A DNA stretch of 64,000 nucleotides from Bacteriovorax sp037444575 (GCA_037444575.1 JBBIME010000005.1:124001-188000); one strand, 5' to 3'. Numbered from the stretch's first letter, positions 28,038-38,195 are shown. Program-made: numbers and translations. Notes: generated from the letters alone by a model not told the origin.

Positions 28038-29570
28038 GTGTACGGTTTAGATTTATTAAGCTGGATTTTGTGGATGCCTATTATTGGAGTAGTTGGAGTT
28101 TTGTTATTTCCAAAAGAAAAAACAACAGCGATGAAAACGTGGGCACTTATCAATACGATCATTACCTTTGCGCTGACGATCTTTCTTTATTTAAAGTTTG
28201 ATAACACAGTCCCAGGTATGCAACAGGCCTTTAATGTGAGAATTCCATGGATTCCTCAATTCCACATTTATTATGCCTTAGGGGTTGATGGTATTTCTCT
28301 TCCAATGATTCTTCTTACAGGGCTGCTATTCATGCTTTGTATTTTGAGTTCGTGGACACAGATTAAAAAATCTATCAAAGCTTATTTTGCTCTACTCCTT
28401 CTTCTGCAAAGTACAGTTTTTGGTGTTTTCATGGCACTAGATTTCTTCCTGTTCTATGTGTACTGGGAAGTTATGCTTTTACCAATGTTCTTCCTTATCG
28501 GAGTATGGGGTGGAGAAAACAGAGAATACGCTGCTGTTAAATTCTTCCTTTATACTTTCTTTGGATCAATTCTAATGCTTGTTGGTATTGTTGCTCTTTA
28601 CTTTGCAACTGGACAAACGGACAACTCATTTAGCATTCTTGCTCTTTCTGGTGGAAAATTTGCGTCACAAACTCTTACTCTTTTTGGGCAAACAGTTTCT
28701 TTCAGCAAGCTCTTCTTTGTGTTCATGTTTATTGGATTTGCAATCAAAGTTCCGGTTTTCCCTTTCCACACTTGGTTACCTCACGCTCACGTTCAAGCGC
28801 CAACTGCAATTTCAGTAATTCTAGCTGGTGTACTACTAAAGATGGGAACATATGGATTCTTAAGAATTGCTTTTCCAATCTTCCCAGACTCAGCAAAATA
28901 CTTCGGTACTGCAATTGCTTGGTTAGGATTGATCAACGTTATTTACGGAGCGCTTTGTGCGATGGCACAGACGGACGTTAAAAAACTTATCGCTTACTCA
29001 TCTGTTTCTCACATGGGATTTGTAATGCTTGGTTTGGCAGCGATGACAGTTCAAGGTATGAACGGAGCTGTTCTTCAAATGTTCAACCACGGAACATCTA
29101 CAGCAATGATGTTCTTCATGATTGGTATTATCTACGAAAGATCTCACCACAGATGGATTGTTAAACCAGATGGTTCACGTGGATACGGCGGTGTTTATAC
29201 ACAACTTCCAATCTACTCTATTATTTTCATCATCGGTATGTTCGCTTCTATGGGTCTTCCGGGGATGTCAGGATTTATTTCTGAAGCTCTTATCTTCCTT
29301 GGTATGTATGAGAAATACACAACAATTACAGTTCTAGCTCTATTTGGATTGTTAATTGGTGCCGCTTATCTTCTATGGATGTTCAAGAGAATGTTCTTTG
29401 GAGAAGTTAATCCAGAAATTAAAGGGTATGCAGATATGACAAAACTTGAAATAGCTTATATGGCTCCACTTTGTGTAGCAGTAATTATTTTTGGTATTTG
29501 GCCATCTCCAATCCTAAACATGATGAAAGCATCAGTAGGACAATTGGTTTCTTTACTAGCAACTTTCTAG
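28038..29570 (+). CDS. nuoM: NADH-quinone oxidoreductase subunit M, copy 1
   Basis: A 510-residue antiporter-like subunit starting at GTG 28038 with GAAGGAG upstream. Key residues are visible: channel glutamate in YWEVMLLPMFFLIGVWGG, broken-helix lysine in KVPVFPFHTWLPHAHVQAPTA, and central lysines in QTDVKKLIAYSSVSHMGFV. All fourteen helices appear intact, so proton pumping should be preserved. nuoN follows 9 bp downstream. Confidence 0.96.
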   Translation: MYGLDLLSWILWMPIIGVVGVLLFPKEKTTAMKTWALINTIITFALTIFLYLKFDNTVPGMQQAFNVRIPWIPQFHIYYALGVDGISLPMILLTGLLFMLCILSSWTQIKKSIKAYFALLLLLQSTVFGVFMALDFFLFYVYWEVMLLPMFFLIGVWGGENREYAAVKFFLYTFFGSILMLVGIVALYFATGQTDNSFSILALSGGKFASQTLTLFGQTVSFSKLFFVFMFIGFAIKVPVFPFHTWLPHAHVQAPTAISVILAGVLLKMGTYGFLRIAFPIFPDSAKYFGTAIAWLGLINVIYGALCAMAQTDVKKLIAYSSVSHMGFVMLGLAAMTVQGMNGAVLQMFNHGTSTAMMFFMIGIIYERSHHRWIVKPDGSRGYGGVYTQLPIYSIIFIIGMFASMGLPGMSGFISEALIFLGMYEKYTTITVLALFGLLIGAAYLLWMFKRMFFGEVNPEIKGYADMTKLEIAYMAPLCVAVIIFGIWPSPILNMMKASVGQLVSLLATF

Positions 29571-29579
29571 GAAATTGAG

Positions 29580-31046
29580 ATGTATTTAAATTATTTAGCT
29601 AACGTTGGTCGATACATTCCAGAATTACTTTTGGTTGTTCTCATGATGGGGATTATCTTTCTTGAGGTAACCTATGCTGAGGATGAAAAGAGTAAACGAT
29701 ATATTTTTATCGCAACCATTATTGGTTTAGTTGCAACTCTTGCCAGCCTTATTGTGAATTTGTCAGGCAAAGGGGAAGCAATCTTCAACGATTCAATGAT
29801 CATTGATCCATTCAGCACACTAATGAAGATGGTAATGGTTCTTGGAACTTTGGGTGCGTTTTACCTAAGTTCGTTTTCAAAAGATATTTATGAAACTTTG
29901 AAAACAGAATTTATCATTATGGCCTTAGGTGTTTTGATTGGTGGTATGATTTTGGCTTCAGCAAACAATATGCTGATGCTTTATCTTGGGATTGAAACTC
30001 TTTCGATTCTTTCATATGTCATGGCCTCGTTTAAAAAGAATGATGAGCGCTCAAGTGAAGCTGGATTAAAGTATGCTCTTTTTGGAGGGGTCTCTTCAGG
30101 GATTGCTCTTTATGGTATGAGCCACATGTTCGGTGTTCTTGGAACAATTCAGTTTTCAGGAATGGCCGCAAACATTGCTAAATTAGATCACACTCAATTT
30201 CTTATCCTAATGCCATCTTTTGTTCTTTTCTTTGCTGGTATCGGATACAAAATTGCTTCAGTTCCATTCCATATGTGGTCACCAGATGTTTATGAAGGAT
30301 CTCCTACTCCTGTTACAAGTTTCTTTGCAGTGGTTCCAAAAATTGCAGGGATTACAGCTCTTGTTAGAGTCACAATGATTTTCTTTGCAACTCCATCACC
30401 TCTTCGTGTTGGATGGGTTGGCTTAATGATGATTATGGCAGCTCTCACAATGACAGTTGGTAACGTAACAGCGATTGGCCAAAAATCAGTAAAGAGAATG
30501 CTAGCATACTCATCTATTTCTCACGCAGGTGTAATGATGGCCGGTATTGTGATGATCAATGATATCGGTGTTCGTGCGGTTGCATTTTATGCGATTACAT
30601 ATCTCTTTATGACAATGGTAGCGTTTTACATTACAAGTATTGTTCAAGATAAATACGGAAATGATCATTTTGAGCGTTTCACTGGATTAGCATACAGATA
30701 CCCATTCATGGCAGTCATGATGACTGTTGTAATGTTCTCATTAACAGGTCTTCCACCACAAGCGGGATTCATTGCTAAGTTTAATATCATCAATGCTCTT
30801 TTAAGTGCTAAGTACTATTCACTAGCAATCATTCTTGCACTTAACTCAGTAATCGCAGCTTACTACTATATGAAAATTGTAAGATTGATGACCCTTAAGA
30901 CTCAAGAGTCGAATGAAACAATAGAAGGATTTGGATTTTTAAACCAACTTATTATTGTTGTTATGACTGCTCCAGTGTTTATCCTTGGAATATTCTGGGA
31001 AAGCATCATGACCTTGGCTTCTGGTGCTAAAATCTTCATCAAGTAA
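29580..31046 (+). CDS. nuoN: NADH-quinone oxidoreductase subunit N, copy 1
   Basis: A 488-residue antiporter-like subunit. The glutamate is in LYLGIETLSILSYVM, the broken-helix lysine in GYKIASVPFHMWSPDVYEGSP, and the second lysine in QKSVKRMLAYSSISHAGVMM. It ends the first membrane-arm set; the second set begins 23 bp later on the same strand, so one transcript could cover both. Confidence 0.95.
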   Translation: MYLNYLANVGRYIPELLLVVLMMGIIFLEVTYAEDEKSKRYIFIATIIGLVATLASLIVNLSGKGEAIFNDSMIIDPFSTLMKMVMVLGTLGAFYLSSFSKDIYETLKTEFIIMALGVLIGGMILASANNMLMLYLGIETLSILSYVMASFKKNDERSSEAGLKYALFGGVSSGIALYGMSHMFGVLGTIQFSGMAANIAKLDHTQFLILMPSFVLFFAGIGYKIASVPFHMWSPDVYEGSPTPVTSFFAVVPKIAGITALVRVTMIFFATPSPLRVGWVGLMMIMAALTMTVGNVTAIGQKSVKRMLAYSSISHAGVMMAGIVMINDIGVRAVAFYAITYLFMTMVAFYITSIVQDKYGNDHFERFTGLAYRYPFMAVMMTVVMFSLTGLPPQAGFIAKFNIINALLSAKYYSLAIILALNSVIAAYYYMKIVRLMTLKTQESNETIEGFGFLNQLIIVVMTAPVFILGIFWESIMTLASGAKIFIK

Positions 31047-31069
31047 TTGATTGGAGCGAGTGAGGGATT

Positions 31070-31429
31070 ATGGAATTTGCTTCGTTTGTTGTTTTTTTTA
31101 TTATTGCCTGCACGCTTAGTGCAGTTCTGTTAGTTATATCGTCTATCTTAGGACAAAAAAGAAAGGCCATAAGACAAAATGATATCTATGAGTCGGGTGT
31201 AAATCCTGTTGGAAGTGCAACCAGACAATACGATATTAAGTTCTATGTAACTGCAATTCTATTTTTGCTGTTTGATGTGGAAATCGTTTTTCTTCTGCCG
31301 TGGGCGCTTGCTTATAAAGACAATGCTAATCAATCATTCATGATTGCTGGGTTTGTTTTCTTTATGGTTATTCTGTTGGTTGGATATATTTTCGTCATCA
31401 ATTCTAAAGCACTAAAGTGGGAAGAATAA
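31070..31429 (+). CDS. nuoA: NADH-quinone oxidoreductase subunit A, copy 2
   Basis: A 119-residue NuoA with motif YESGVNPVGSATRQYDIKFY and FDVEIVFLLPWA. The quinone-loop position that is Cys in copy 1 is Ser here (YESG), a substitution also known in proteobacterial NuoA. It is clearly divergent from copy 1 and shorter at both ends, so the two sets are not a recent duplication. nuoH copy 2 starts one base after its stop. Confidence 0.94.
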   Translation: MEFASFVVFFIIACTLSAVLLVISSILGQKRKAIRQNDIYESGVNPVGSATRQYDIKFYVTAILFLLFDVEIVFLLPWALAYKDNANQSFMIAGFVFFMVILLVGYIFVINSKALKWEE

Positions 31430-31430
31430 A

Positions 31431-32480
31431 ATGTTAGAAGCAGCGATTGAGATACTGTTAAAAACAGTTGTTATCTTAGCGCTCCCTTTGGGAGCATTGC
31501 CATTGATTATTCACGTGGAAAGAAGAGGGGCAGCTTTCATGCAGAAGCGCTTAGGCCCTAACCGCGTTGGACCTTTTGGAATTTTTCAACCTCTTGCTGA
31601 TGTTGCAAAGTTCATGTTTAAAGAAGAAGTGCACCCAGCTCACGTTCGTCGCTTTTTTTATACAGCGGCACCAATGGTTGCTCTAGTTGTAGCGATCTTG
31701 CCTTTAGCGTGTATTCCTGTTGCTGGACCAATCGAAGCGTTTGGAAGAACAATTTTTCCAGAAGTATTCAGAAGTGATATGGGAATTTTCTTTGCTTTTG
31801 CCGTTTCTGCTCTTGGATCATATGGAATTCTTATCGCAGGATGGGCTTCAAATAATAAGTACTCAATGCTTGGAGCATTACGTGCTTGTGCTCAAATGGT
31901 TTCATATGAGTTGTCTCTTTCAACTTCTGTTGTTGCAATGATTTTTCTCTATGGAACAAATGATATTCACGGAATGGTAAGCCAACAAAGTGGATACTGG
32001 TTAGGTTTCATTCCTCAATGGGGAGTGTTCTACCAACCTGTGGCAGCGATGCTTTTTCTAATTGGTATTTTTGCTGAATCAAACCGTCTTCCATTTGACT
32101 TAGCTGAAGGTGAATCAGAGATCGTTGCAGGATATCACCTAGAGTATTCTTCAATGAAGTTTGCACTCTTCTTTATGGCCGAATACATTCACATGATTGC
32201 ATTGTCAGCCCTATTTATCATTATGTTCTTTGGTGGCTATAGCCTTCTTCCTGGAATGGAATTAATCGCTGGAAAATCACCAATTCTTCTCGTGATCTTA
32301 CAAGCAACCTCTTTAATCATTAAAGTAGCAGTAATGATTTGGTTTTTCGTTTGGGTTCGCTGGACTCTACCACGTTTCCGTTACGATCAATTAATGAATC
32401 TAGGATGGGAGAGACTTCTTCCTCTTGGGATTGTGAATTTAATAGTGACAGTTCTTTTTGTTTATTTCAGGAATAGATAA
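31431..32480 (+). CDS. nuoH: NADH-quinone oxidoreductase subunit H, copy 2
   Basis: A 349-residue quinone-chamber subunit with VERRGAAFMQKRLGPNRVGP, the acidic loop FAESNRLPFDLAEGESEIV, GYHLEYSSMKFALFFMAEY and WVRWTLPRFRYDQLM. All quinone-site landmarks are retained, so this arm should also couple to a peripheral arm. It differs from copy 1 throughout (VERRGA against AERKIS, LPFDLAEGE against APFDLPEAE). nuoJ copy 2 starts one base after its stop. Confidence 0.96.
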   Translation: MLEAAIEILLKTVVILALPLGALPLIIHVERRGAAFMQKRLGPNRVGPFGIFQPLADVAKFMFKEEVHPAHVRRFFYTAAPMVALVVAILPLACIPVAGPIEAFGRTIFPEVFRSDMGIFFAFAVSALGSYGILIAGWASNNKYSMLGALRACAQMVSYELSLSTSVVAMIFLYGTNDIHGMVSQQSGYWLGFIPQWGVFYQPVAAMLFLIGIFAESNRLPFDLAEGESEIVAGYHLEYSSMKFALFFMAEYIHMIALSALFIIMFFGGYSLLPGMELIAGKSPILLVILQATSLIIKVAVMIWFFVWVRWTLPRFRYDQLMNLGWERLLPLGIVNLIVTVLFVYFRNR

Positions 32481-32481
32481 T

Positions 32482-33018
32482 ATGGCCGCAGATATACTAC
32501 TTACAATTCTAACCGTTGTGTTTGCACTCATGGTCGTTTTCTCGAAGAGGACAGTTGTTGCTGCCTTTTCACTTCTCATGACCCTGCTTGTGATTGGGAT
32601 GATCTATTTTCAATTGGGCACAGTTTTTCTTTCAGCAGTTCAAGTTCTTGTTAACGCTGGAGCAATTGCGATTCTATTTGTATTCGTAATGATGCTCATC
32701 GATGTTGAGCAATTCACAAACAATCGCGAAAGAAATAAATGGAAGCTAATTGCTTCAACAATCACTGTTTTGATTCTTTTGGGAGTATTTGCCATTGTTA
32801 TCAACAACAATATCGAATCACTTTCAGCTGTAAATCTTTCAGACAATTCAATGAAGACTCTTTTTGCAAAACTTTTTGATGTTTACTATCTTCCATTTGA
32901 ATTAGCGACAATGCTTCTTCTTGCTGCAATCGTTGCTTGTGTTGTTTTAGCAACTCATGACAAACATCAATCGGAAGAAGAGTTAATTGAAGCGCACAAT
33001 GTGGAGGAAAAGCAATGA
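32482..33018 (+). CDS. nuoJ: NADH-quinone oxidoreductase subunit J, copy 2
   Basis: 178 residues from ATG 32482 (MAADILLTILTVVF). An upstream in-frame start at 32458 would overlap nuoH and is less likely. The NuoJ block VQVLVNAGAIAILFVFVMMLI is present, with Asn-Ala replacing the Tyr-Ala of copy 1. The C-terminus is charged and His-containing. It overlaps nuoK copy 2 by 4 bp (ATGA). Confidence 0.92.
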   Translation: MAADILLTILTVVFALMVVFSKRTVVAAFSLLMTLLVIGMIYFQLGTVFLSAVQVLVNAGAIAILFVFVMMLIDVEQFTNNRERNKWKLIASTITVLILLGVFAIVINNNIESLSAVNLSDNSMKTLFAKLFDVYYLPFELATMLLLAAIVACVVLATHDKHQSEEELIEAHNVEEKQ

Positions 33019-33308
33019 GCATCTATTATTACCTTTCAGCTTTCCTTTTTTGCTTAGGTCTTCTTGGAACGATTCTTAAAAAAGATTTAATCTCAATGCT
33101 TCTTTGTCTTGAACTCATGATGGGTGGCGTCGGACTTCTTTTCGTTTTATTCTCAAGATCTACAGGATTGATTGACTCGCAACTAGTAGTCATCTTTATG
33201 ATGATTATTTCTGCATGTGAAGTAGCAATCGGGCTAAGTTTAATTATTGCCCTCTTTCGCAAAAAACAAACTATTTATACAGACGACATTAAAATTATAA
33301 CGGAATAA
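33015..33308 (+). CDS. nuoK: NADH-quinone oxidoreductase subunit K, copy 2
   Basis: A 97-residue, three-helix subunit. Both functional glutamates are kept (LCLELMMGGVGLLF and SACEVAIGLSLII), and the tail KKQTIYTDDIKII resembles other NuoK. It is translationally coupled to nuoJ copy 2 and 8 bp upstream of nuoL copy 2. Confidence 0.94.
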   Translation: MSIYYYLSAFLFCLGLLGTILKKDLISMLLCLELMMGGVGLLFVLFSRSTGLIDSQLVVIFMMIISACEVAIGLSLIIALFRKKQTIYTDDIKIITE

Positions 33309-33316
33309 GAGTATTT

Positions 33317-35290
33317 ATGTACGAGAACTATTTAGCGCTCATTCCCTTCTTTCCCCTGCTCGCTTTTTTACTCAACTCAGTATTAGTAAAAAACAAATTG
33401 AACAATGTTCAGGCTGGCCTTATTACTTTTATGGGACTTTTCACTTCATTTATTTTAGTGATCTTGCTCTCACTTCACGTTCAGGAATCAGGACCTGTTC
33501 ACGTTAAGCTTTGGGACTGGATGGAATACAAAAATATTGTTTTTGATATCCATTTTGTAATGGATCAACTTTCAGTAATTCTTTGCTTAATGGTAACTGG
33601 TATCGGTAGTGCAATTGCATTCTTCTCAATCGGTTATATGGATCATGAAGAAAAAGTTGGAAAGTTCTTTGCGTTTTTTGCGCTCTTTGCTTTCTCAATG
33701 TTGCTTCTTGTTTTAGGTGAAAACTTCTTAGTTCTTTTTATGGGATGGGAAGGAGTTGGTTTAAGTTCATACCTGTTAATCGGATTTTGGTATGAGCATA
33801 AGAAAAATGGTGATGCTGCTAAAAAAGCTTTCCTCGCTAACCGCGTAGGAGATTTTGGTGTGGTTCTAGGTATGATCGGATATGCACTTGTGTTTAAGAC
33901 ACTTTCATTTCGCGATCTTCAACATCCAGACTTGGCAATCATTGCAGCTAATAAAGAACTTCTCATTGGATCAAGTTTACTTCTGGTTCTTGGGGTAACT
34001 GGTAAGTCTGCTCAAATTCCTCTATTCATCTGGCTTCCAGATGCGATGATGGGTCCAACTCCAGTATCAGCATTAATGCACGCTGCGACGATGGTTACAG
34101 CGGGAATTTTTCTTCTTTGTCGTGTTTCGAATATCATCGTTCATTTCTCTGTTGTTCTAGATGTAATTGCATGGATTGGAGCTCTGACTTCACTGCTGGC
34201 AGCACTAATTGCAATCACTCAAACTGATATTAAAAAGATCCTTGCTTACTCAACAGTCTCGCAACTTGGATACATGGTAATGGCCTGTGGACTTGGAGCT
34301 TTCTCAACAGGACTATTTCACGTTTTCACTCACGCATTCTTTAAGGCCCTACTTTTCTTGTGTGCAGCTTCGGTTATCTATGGATGTCATCACGAGCAAA
34401 ATATTTTTAAAATGGGTGGATTGAAAAAGAAAATGCCAGTAACGTTCTGGACGTTTGTGGTTGGATTTCTTGCAATCGCAGGGATCCCGGGATTCTCAGG
34501 ATTCTTCTCAAAAGATGAAATTTTATCAATGGCCTTCAGTAATCCAGGAAATGGAATTTTCCTTTATGTAGTTGGATTAATCAGTGCACTTATCACCGCA
34601 TTCTATATGACAAGAATGTTGGTGCTTGTCTTCATCGTGGAACCTTCACACGATGTTCACGATTCTCATGAACACCATGTAAAAGAGCACGATGAACACA
34701 ACAGTCACGAAATTCACGAATCGCCTTCGGTTATGACAATCCCACTTGTCATCCTTGCTCTTTGCAGTTTTGCAGCTGGGTATGTTGGTATGCCTCACCT
34801 TTTCGGCGGGCATGAGTATTCAAGATTATTTCAATCATTTGTAGAAAAATTTACACCTGCAGCTACTGGCCACCACCACGTTTCTGAAGAAACGGAAATT
34901 GTAATGATGGTTGTGACTACCGTTCTTATTCTTTGTTCAATGGGGCTTGCCTACTACATCTACGTTAAAAACGATAAAGTTAAGATGAGAGACAGACTAA
35001 AAGAAAAATTCTTAAGCTTGTGGATTATCAGCAATGAGTTATTTAAAGTCGATGAACTGTACGAAACTGTAATTTATAAACCGCTCTATAAAGTAGGACA
35101 CTTTCTCGTTGATATTGTTGAAGCACTAGTTATCAACGGAGCAGTTAAGGGCGTGACAAAAGCTGTAGATGGAAGCGGTAAATTTCTTGAAGAAACAAAA
35201 CCAGAAAAACTTGAAATGGGAATCCTTTACATCGTTATTGGGGCCACAATTATTGTAACACTTATTTTTAGTGAATTTACATTTAGATAA
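33317..35290 (+). CDS. nuoL: NADH-quinone oxidoreductase subunit L, copy 2
   Basis: A 657-residue antiporter-like subunit. The channel glutamate is in GWEGVGLSSYLLIGFWYEH, the broken-helix lysine in GKSAQIPLFIWLPDAMMGPTP, and the second lysine in QTDIKKILAYSTVSQLGYM. A His/Glu-rich loop lies near residues 435-475 (HDVHDSHEHH). The long C-terminal segment for the lateral helix ends in a last membrane helix (ILYIVIGATIIVTLIF). It appears fully functional. Confidence 0.95.
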   Translation: MYENYLALIPFFPLLAFLLNSVLVKNKLNNVQAGLITFMGLFTSFILVILLSLHVQESGPVHVKLWDWMEYKNIVFDIHFVMDQLSVILCLMVTGIGSAIAFFSIGYMDHEEKVGKFFAFFALFAFSMLLLVLGENFLVLFMGWEGVGLSSYLLIGFWYEHKKNGDAAKKAFLANRVGDFGVVLGMIGYALVFKTLSFRDLQHPDLAIIAANKELLIGSSLLLVLGVTGKSAQIPLFIWLPDAMMGPTPVSALMHAATMVTAGIFLLCRVSNIIVHFSVVLDVIAWIGALTSLLAALIAITQTDIKKILAYSTVSQLGYMVMACGLGAFSTGLFHVFTHAFFKALLFLCAASVIYGCHHEQNIFKMGGLKKKMPVTFWTFVVGFLAIAGIPGFSGFFSKDEILSMAFSNPGNGIFLYVVGLISALITAFYMTRMLVLVFIVEPSHDVHDSHEHHVKEHDEHNSHEIHESPSVMTIPLVILALCSFAAGYVGMPHLFGGHEYSRLFQSFVEKFTPAATGHHHVSEETEIVMMVVTTVLILCSMGLAYYIYVKNDKVKMRDRLKEKFLSLWIISNELFKVDELYETVIYKPLYKVGHFLVDIVEALVINGAVKGVTKAVDGSGKFLEETKPEKLEMGILYIVIGATIIVTLIFSEFTFR

Positions 35291-35309
35291 GTAAAAAGAG
35301 ACAACGAAC

Positions 35310-36794
35310 ATGGATCAATTATTTCTAATTAAATTTTTAATACCACTTCTTTGGGCAATTGGATTTATTTTTGCTCCAAAGCAAAATGAAAGAGCGATAA
35401 AGTTGTTTGCACTTATCGGTGCAACAGTTGTTCTTGCATACTCTGCAAAGATGTTTTTGGATCTTCCAAATCCTGGCGCATTAACAGAACTCTTTAAGTT
35501 TGAAATGCCACTTTTCTTTAATATGACTTACACATTTGCAATGGATGGATTGAGTGGATTACTACTAATTCTCAATTCATTTCTTCTACTCGTTGTTGTT
35601 GTTACAACTTGGGAAATTAAAACAGAAAAACTTCGTTTATATTATTTCCTTTTATTCACTCTTACTTGGGCGGTAAACGGTTCACTTTTAGCAACTTCTC
35701 TTTATGGATTTTATATCTTCTGGGAAGCGATGCTGATTCCACTTTTTATTCTTGTGGGTGTTTTCGGTGGTGAAAATAGAAGATACGCAAGTTTCAAATT
35801 TTTTATGATGACGGCAGCAGGATCTATTTTGATGCTTGCATCAATGTGCTACATGAGTGCACTCGCATACAAACTTAATGGTTCTTATGACTTAAATTAT
35901 GAAGTGATCAAATCTCTCAATTTAAGATATTCAGGATTTTGGTCTCCTCAATCTCTAATTTTCTGGGCATTCTCAATAGCATTCTTTTTAAAGGTTCCAG
36001 TATTTCCATTTCACTCGTGGCTTCCAGATGCTCACGTTGAGGCTCCAACGGCGGGTTCAATTCTTCTTGCTGGGATCTTACTAAAACTTGGTATCTATGG
36101 TTTTTTAAGATTTGTTATTCCATTTTATCCACAAGCAGTTGATGCCTATAGAGATATCGTTCTTTACCTCGGTGCTATTGGAGTTATCTACGGTGCGCTT
36201 ACCGCCTGGGTACAAAAAGATATTAAAAAACTCGTGGCCTTCTCTTCCATCTCGCACATGGGATATATTATCATGGGAGTTTTCTCTCAGAATCCTTTTG
36301 CGGTGAAAGGAGCAATTTTTCAAATGGTTGCTCACGGGATTTCAACACCAGGACTCTTCATCGGCGTTCATTATCTTTACACAAGAAGACATACGAAAAA
36401 AATGGATCAGTTTGGAGGTCTTGCTAAAGTAATGCCTCGTTTTGCTGTTCTTTTCTTTTTAATCACTGCTGGCTCAATGGCCGTTCCAATGACATGCGGA
36501 TTTGTTGGCGAGTTTATGATTACCGCGGGTGTTTATGAACTTAATAAAGTTGTTGCGATCTTAGCAGCGACAGGGATTATACTTTCCCCAGTTTATCTTT
36601 TGAAAATGTATCACTTAACGGCACTTGGAGAAATTACTCATGAAGAAAATAAATCGCTTGAAGATTTATCTCTTCTAGAGGCGACACCAATGATCGTTCT
36701 TTCGGTGTTAACGATCCTCTTGGGTCTTTACCCGAAATTAGTAACTGCAATGTATGAAGGCACGATTAATTTTTTCACTCACTCAGGTTTATAG
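35310..36794 (+). CDS. nuoM: NADH-quinone oxidoreductase subunit M, copy 2
   Basis: A 494-residue antiporter-like subunit. Key residues are FWEAMLIPLFILVGVFGG, KVPVFPFHSWLPDAHVEAPTA and QKDIKKLVAFSSISHMGYI. It is divergent from copy 1 but collinear with it. nuoN copy 2 follows after 3 bp. Confidence 0.95.
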   Translation: MDQLFLIKFLIPLLWAIGFIFAPKQNERAIKLFALIGATVVLAYSAKMFLDLPNPGALTELFKFEMPLFFNMTYTFAMDGLSGLLLILNSFLLLVVVVTTWEIKTEKLRLYYFLLFTLTWAVNGSLLATSLYGFYIFWEAMLIPLFILVGVFGGENRRYASFKFFMMTAAGSILMLASMCYMSALAYKLNGSYDLNYEVIKSLNLRYSGFWSPQSLIFWAFSIAFFLKVPVFPFHSWLPDAHVEAPTAGSILLAGILLKLGIYGFLRFVIPFYPQAVDAYRDIVLYLGAIGVIYGALTAWVQKDIKKLVAFSSISHMGYIIMGVFSQNPFAVKGAIFQMVAHGISTPGLFIGVHYLYTRRHTKKMDQFGGLAKVMPRFAVLFFLITAGSMAVPMTCGFVGEFMITAGVYELNKVVAILAATGIILSPVYLLKMYHLTALGEITHEENKSLEDLSLLEATPMIVLSVLTILLGLYPKLVTAMYEGTINFFTHSGL

Positions 36795-36797
36795 AAA

Positions 36798-38180
36798 ATG
36801 GAAAATTTATCATTTGTTCAAAATGTAATTATCTTTATCGCTCTCAATGCAGCGGCTCTCCTTTCTTTAAATATAAAGAAAAATGGAAAGTACATTGCTT
36901 TTGGATTGAGTTTAGTTGCATCAGTAGTTTTCTTTGCAATGCTTTACACTCAGGATGTTTTTAATCTGAGTGATCTCTTCACGCTGGACGGAAATAAAGT
37001 ATTCCTTTTAAAACTCGTTTCTCTTTTAAATATTCTTATGATTCTTATCAATGGCTACAACTCTCTTGAAAGAGTGAAGAGCACGTTGTTAATCAGCTAC
37101 ATGTTCCTGGGAGGTGTTTTCCTTTTAGGTGCCAATGAATTAGTTACTTTTTATGTTGCTTTAGAGACAATTGCTTTAATTGGTTACACCCTTGTTGCTA
37201 CATCAAATTTAGAATATTCACGAGAAGCAGCGGTAAAATACCTTATTCAAGGATCAATTATTTCCGCGATCTTTCTTCTTGGAGCAGCTCTTTATCTCGG
37301 CGCCACTGGAGGATTGACTCTCGTTGGTGCGACTGTTGTAAATCAAGAACTCTACGCCATTGCCGTTGGAATTTTTATTCTAACTGCATGTTTTAAACTT
37401 GGAGCATTTCCGTTTCACGCTTGGATTGCGGACACTTATTCAAACGTGACTTTAGGAAACCTCGCTACAAACTTTTTCATTTCAAAAATAATCATTGGGT
37501 ATAAATTCATTACAGTTCTTCAAGCTCTTCTTGGAGAATGCGATCCTCACTTTCAAGATATCCTAATAAGAATTATCCAAGTCATTGCTGTTGCCTCTGC
37601 CTTTTATGGAAACATTGTCGCAATCGTTCAAGGACAGTTTAAAAGAATCATCGCGTACTCTTCAGTGGCCCATACTGGATATATGTTGATGATGATTTGT
37701 ATGACTCCAGATGAGTCGTACGAAAAGCAATTGATTAGTTATTTAGTAGTTTACTCAATGACCGCAACTGGGGTGATTTTAATACTTAACCAATTCGCAC
37801 AACTTAACAAAAACGAAGATGGCCGAGGAATTTTGACATCTGGATTTTATCGCAATAAAGGCCTTGCAGTTATTCTCTCTGTATTTGTTTTAAGTTTAGG
37901 TGGAATCCCTTTAACTGCTGGCTTTGCAATGAAATACATGATGTTTACAAACTTCTTTAAAGAAGGCTTTAACATCGAGACAACTTCAATCTTTATCAGT
38001 TCGGTTGTCGGTTTAGCCTACTATATTCGTTTTGTAAGTGATCTCTTCACTGAAAACCCAGATAAGATGAAACTTCCTATTATAAAAACCCGGTTTAGCG
38101 AATCGCTAGTTCATGTTATCATTTTATTGTCTATCTTCACGTTTGGAATTGCTCCATCACTCTTTTTGGGATTGAAGTAG
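36798..38180 (+). CDS. nuoN: NADH-quinone oxidoreductase subunit N, copy 2
   Basis: A 460-residue antiporter-like subunit, more divergent than NuoN copy 1. The glutamate is in FYVALETIALIGYTLV, the broken-helix lysine in FKLGAFPFHAWIADTYSNV, and the second lysine in QGQFKRIIAYSSVAHTGYM. The NuoN-typical PxVYEGSP is replaced by ADTYSNVT. It closes the second arm; the GYF/TPR gene starts 15 bp downstream. Confidence 0.93.
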   Translation: MENLSFVQNVIIFIALNAAALLSLNIKKNGKYIAFGLSLVASVVFFAMLYTQDVFNLSDLFTLDGNKVFLLKLVSLLNILMILINGYNSLERVKSTLLISYMFLGGVFLLGANELVTFYVALETIALIGYTLVATSNLEYSREAAVKYLIQGSIISAIFLLGAALYLGATGGLTLVGATVVNQELYAIAVGIFILTACFKLGAFPFHAWIADTYSNVTLGNLATNFFISKIIIGYKFITVLQALLGECDPHFQDILIRIIQVIAVASAFYGNIVAIVQGQFKRIIAYSSVAHTGYMLMMICMTPDESYEKQLISYLVVYSMTATGVILILNQFAQLNKNEDGRGILTSGFYRNKGLAVILSVFVLSLGGIPLTAGFAMKYMMFTNFFKEGFNIETTSIFISSVVGLAYYIRFVSDLFTENPDKMKLPIIKTRFSESLVHVIILLSIFTFGIAPSLFLGLK

Positions 38181-38195
38181 GATAGACGGAAATGA

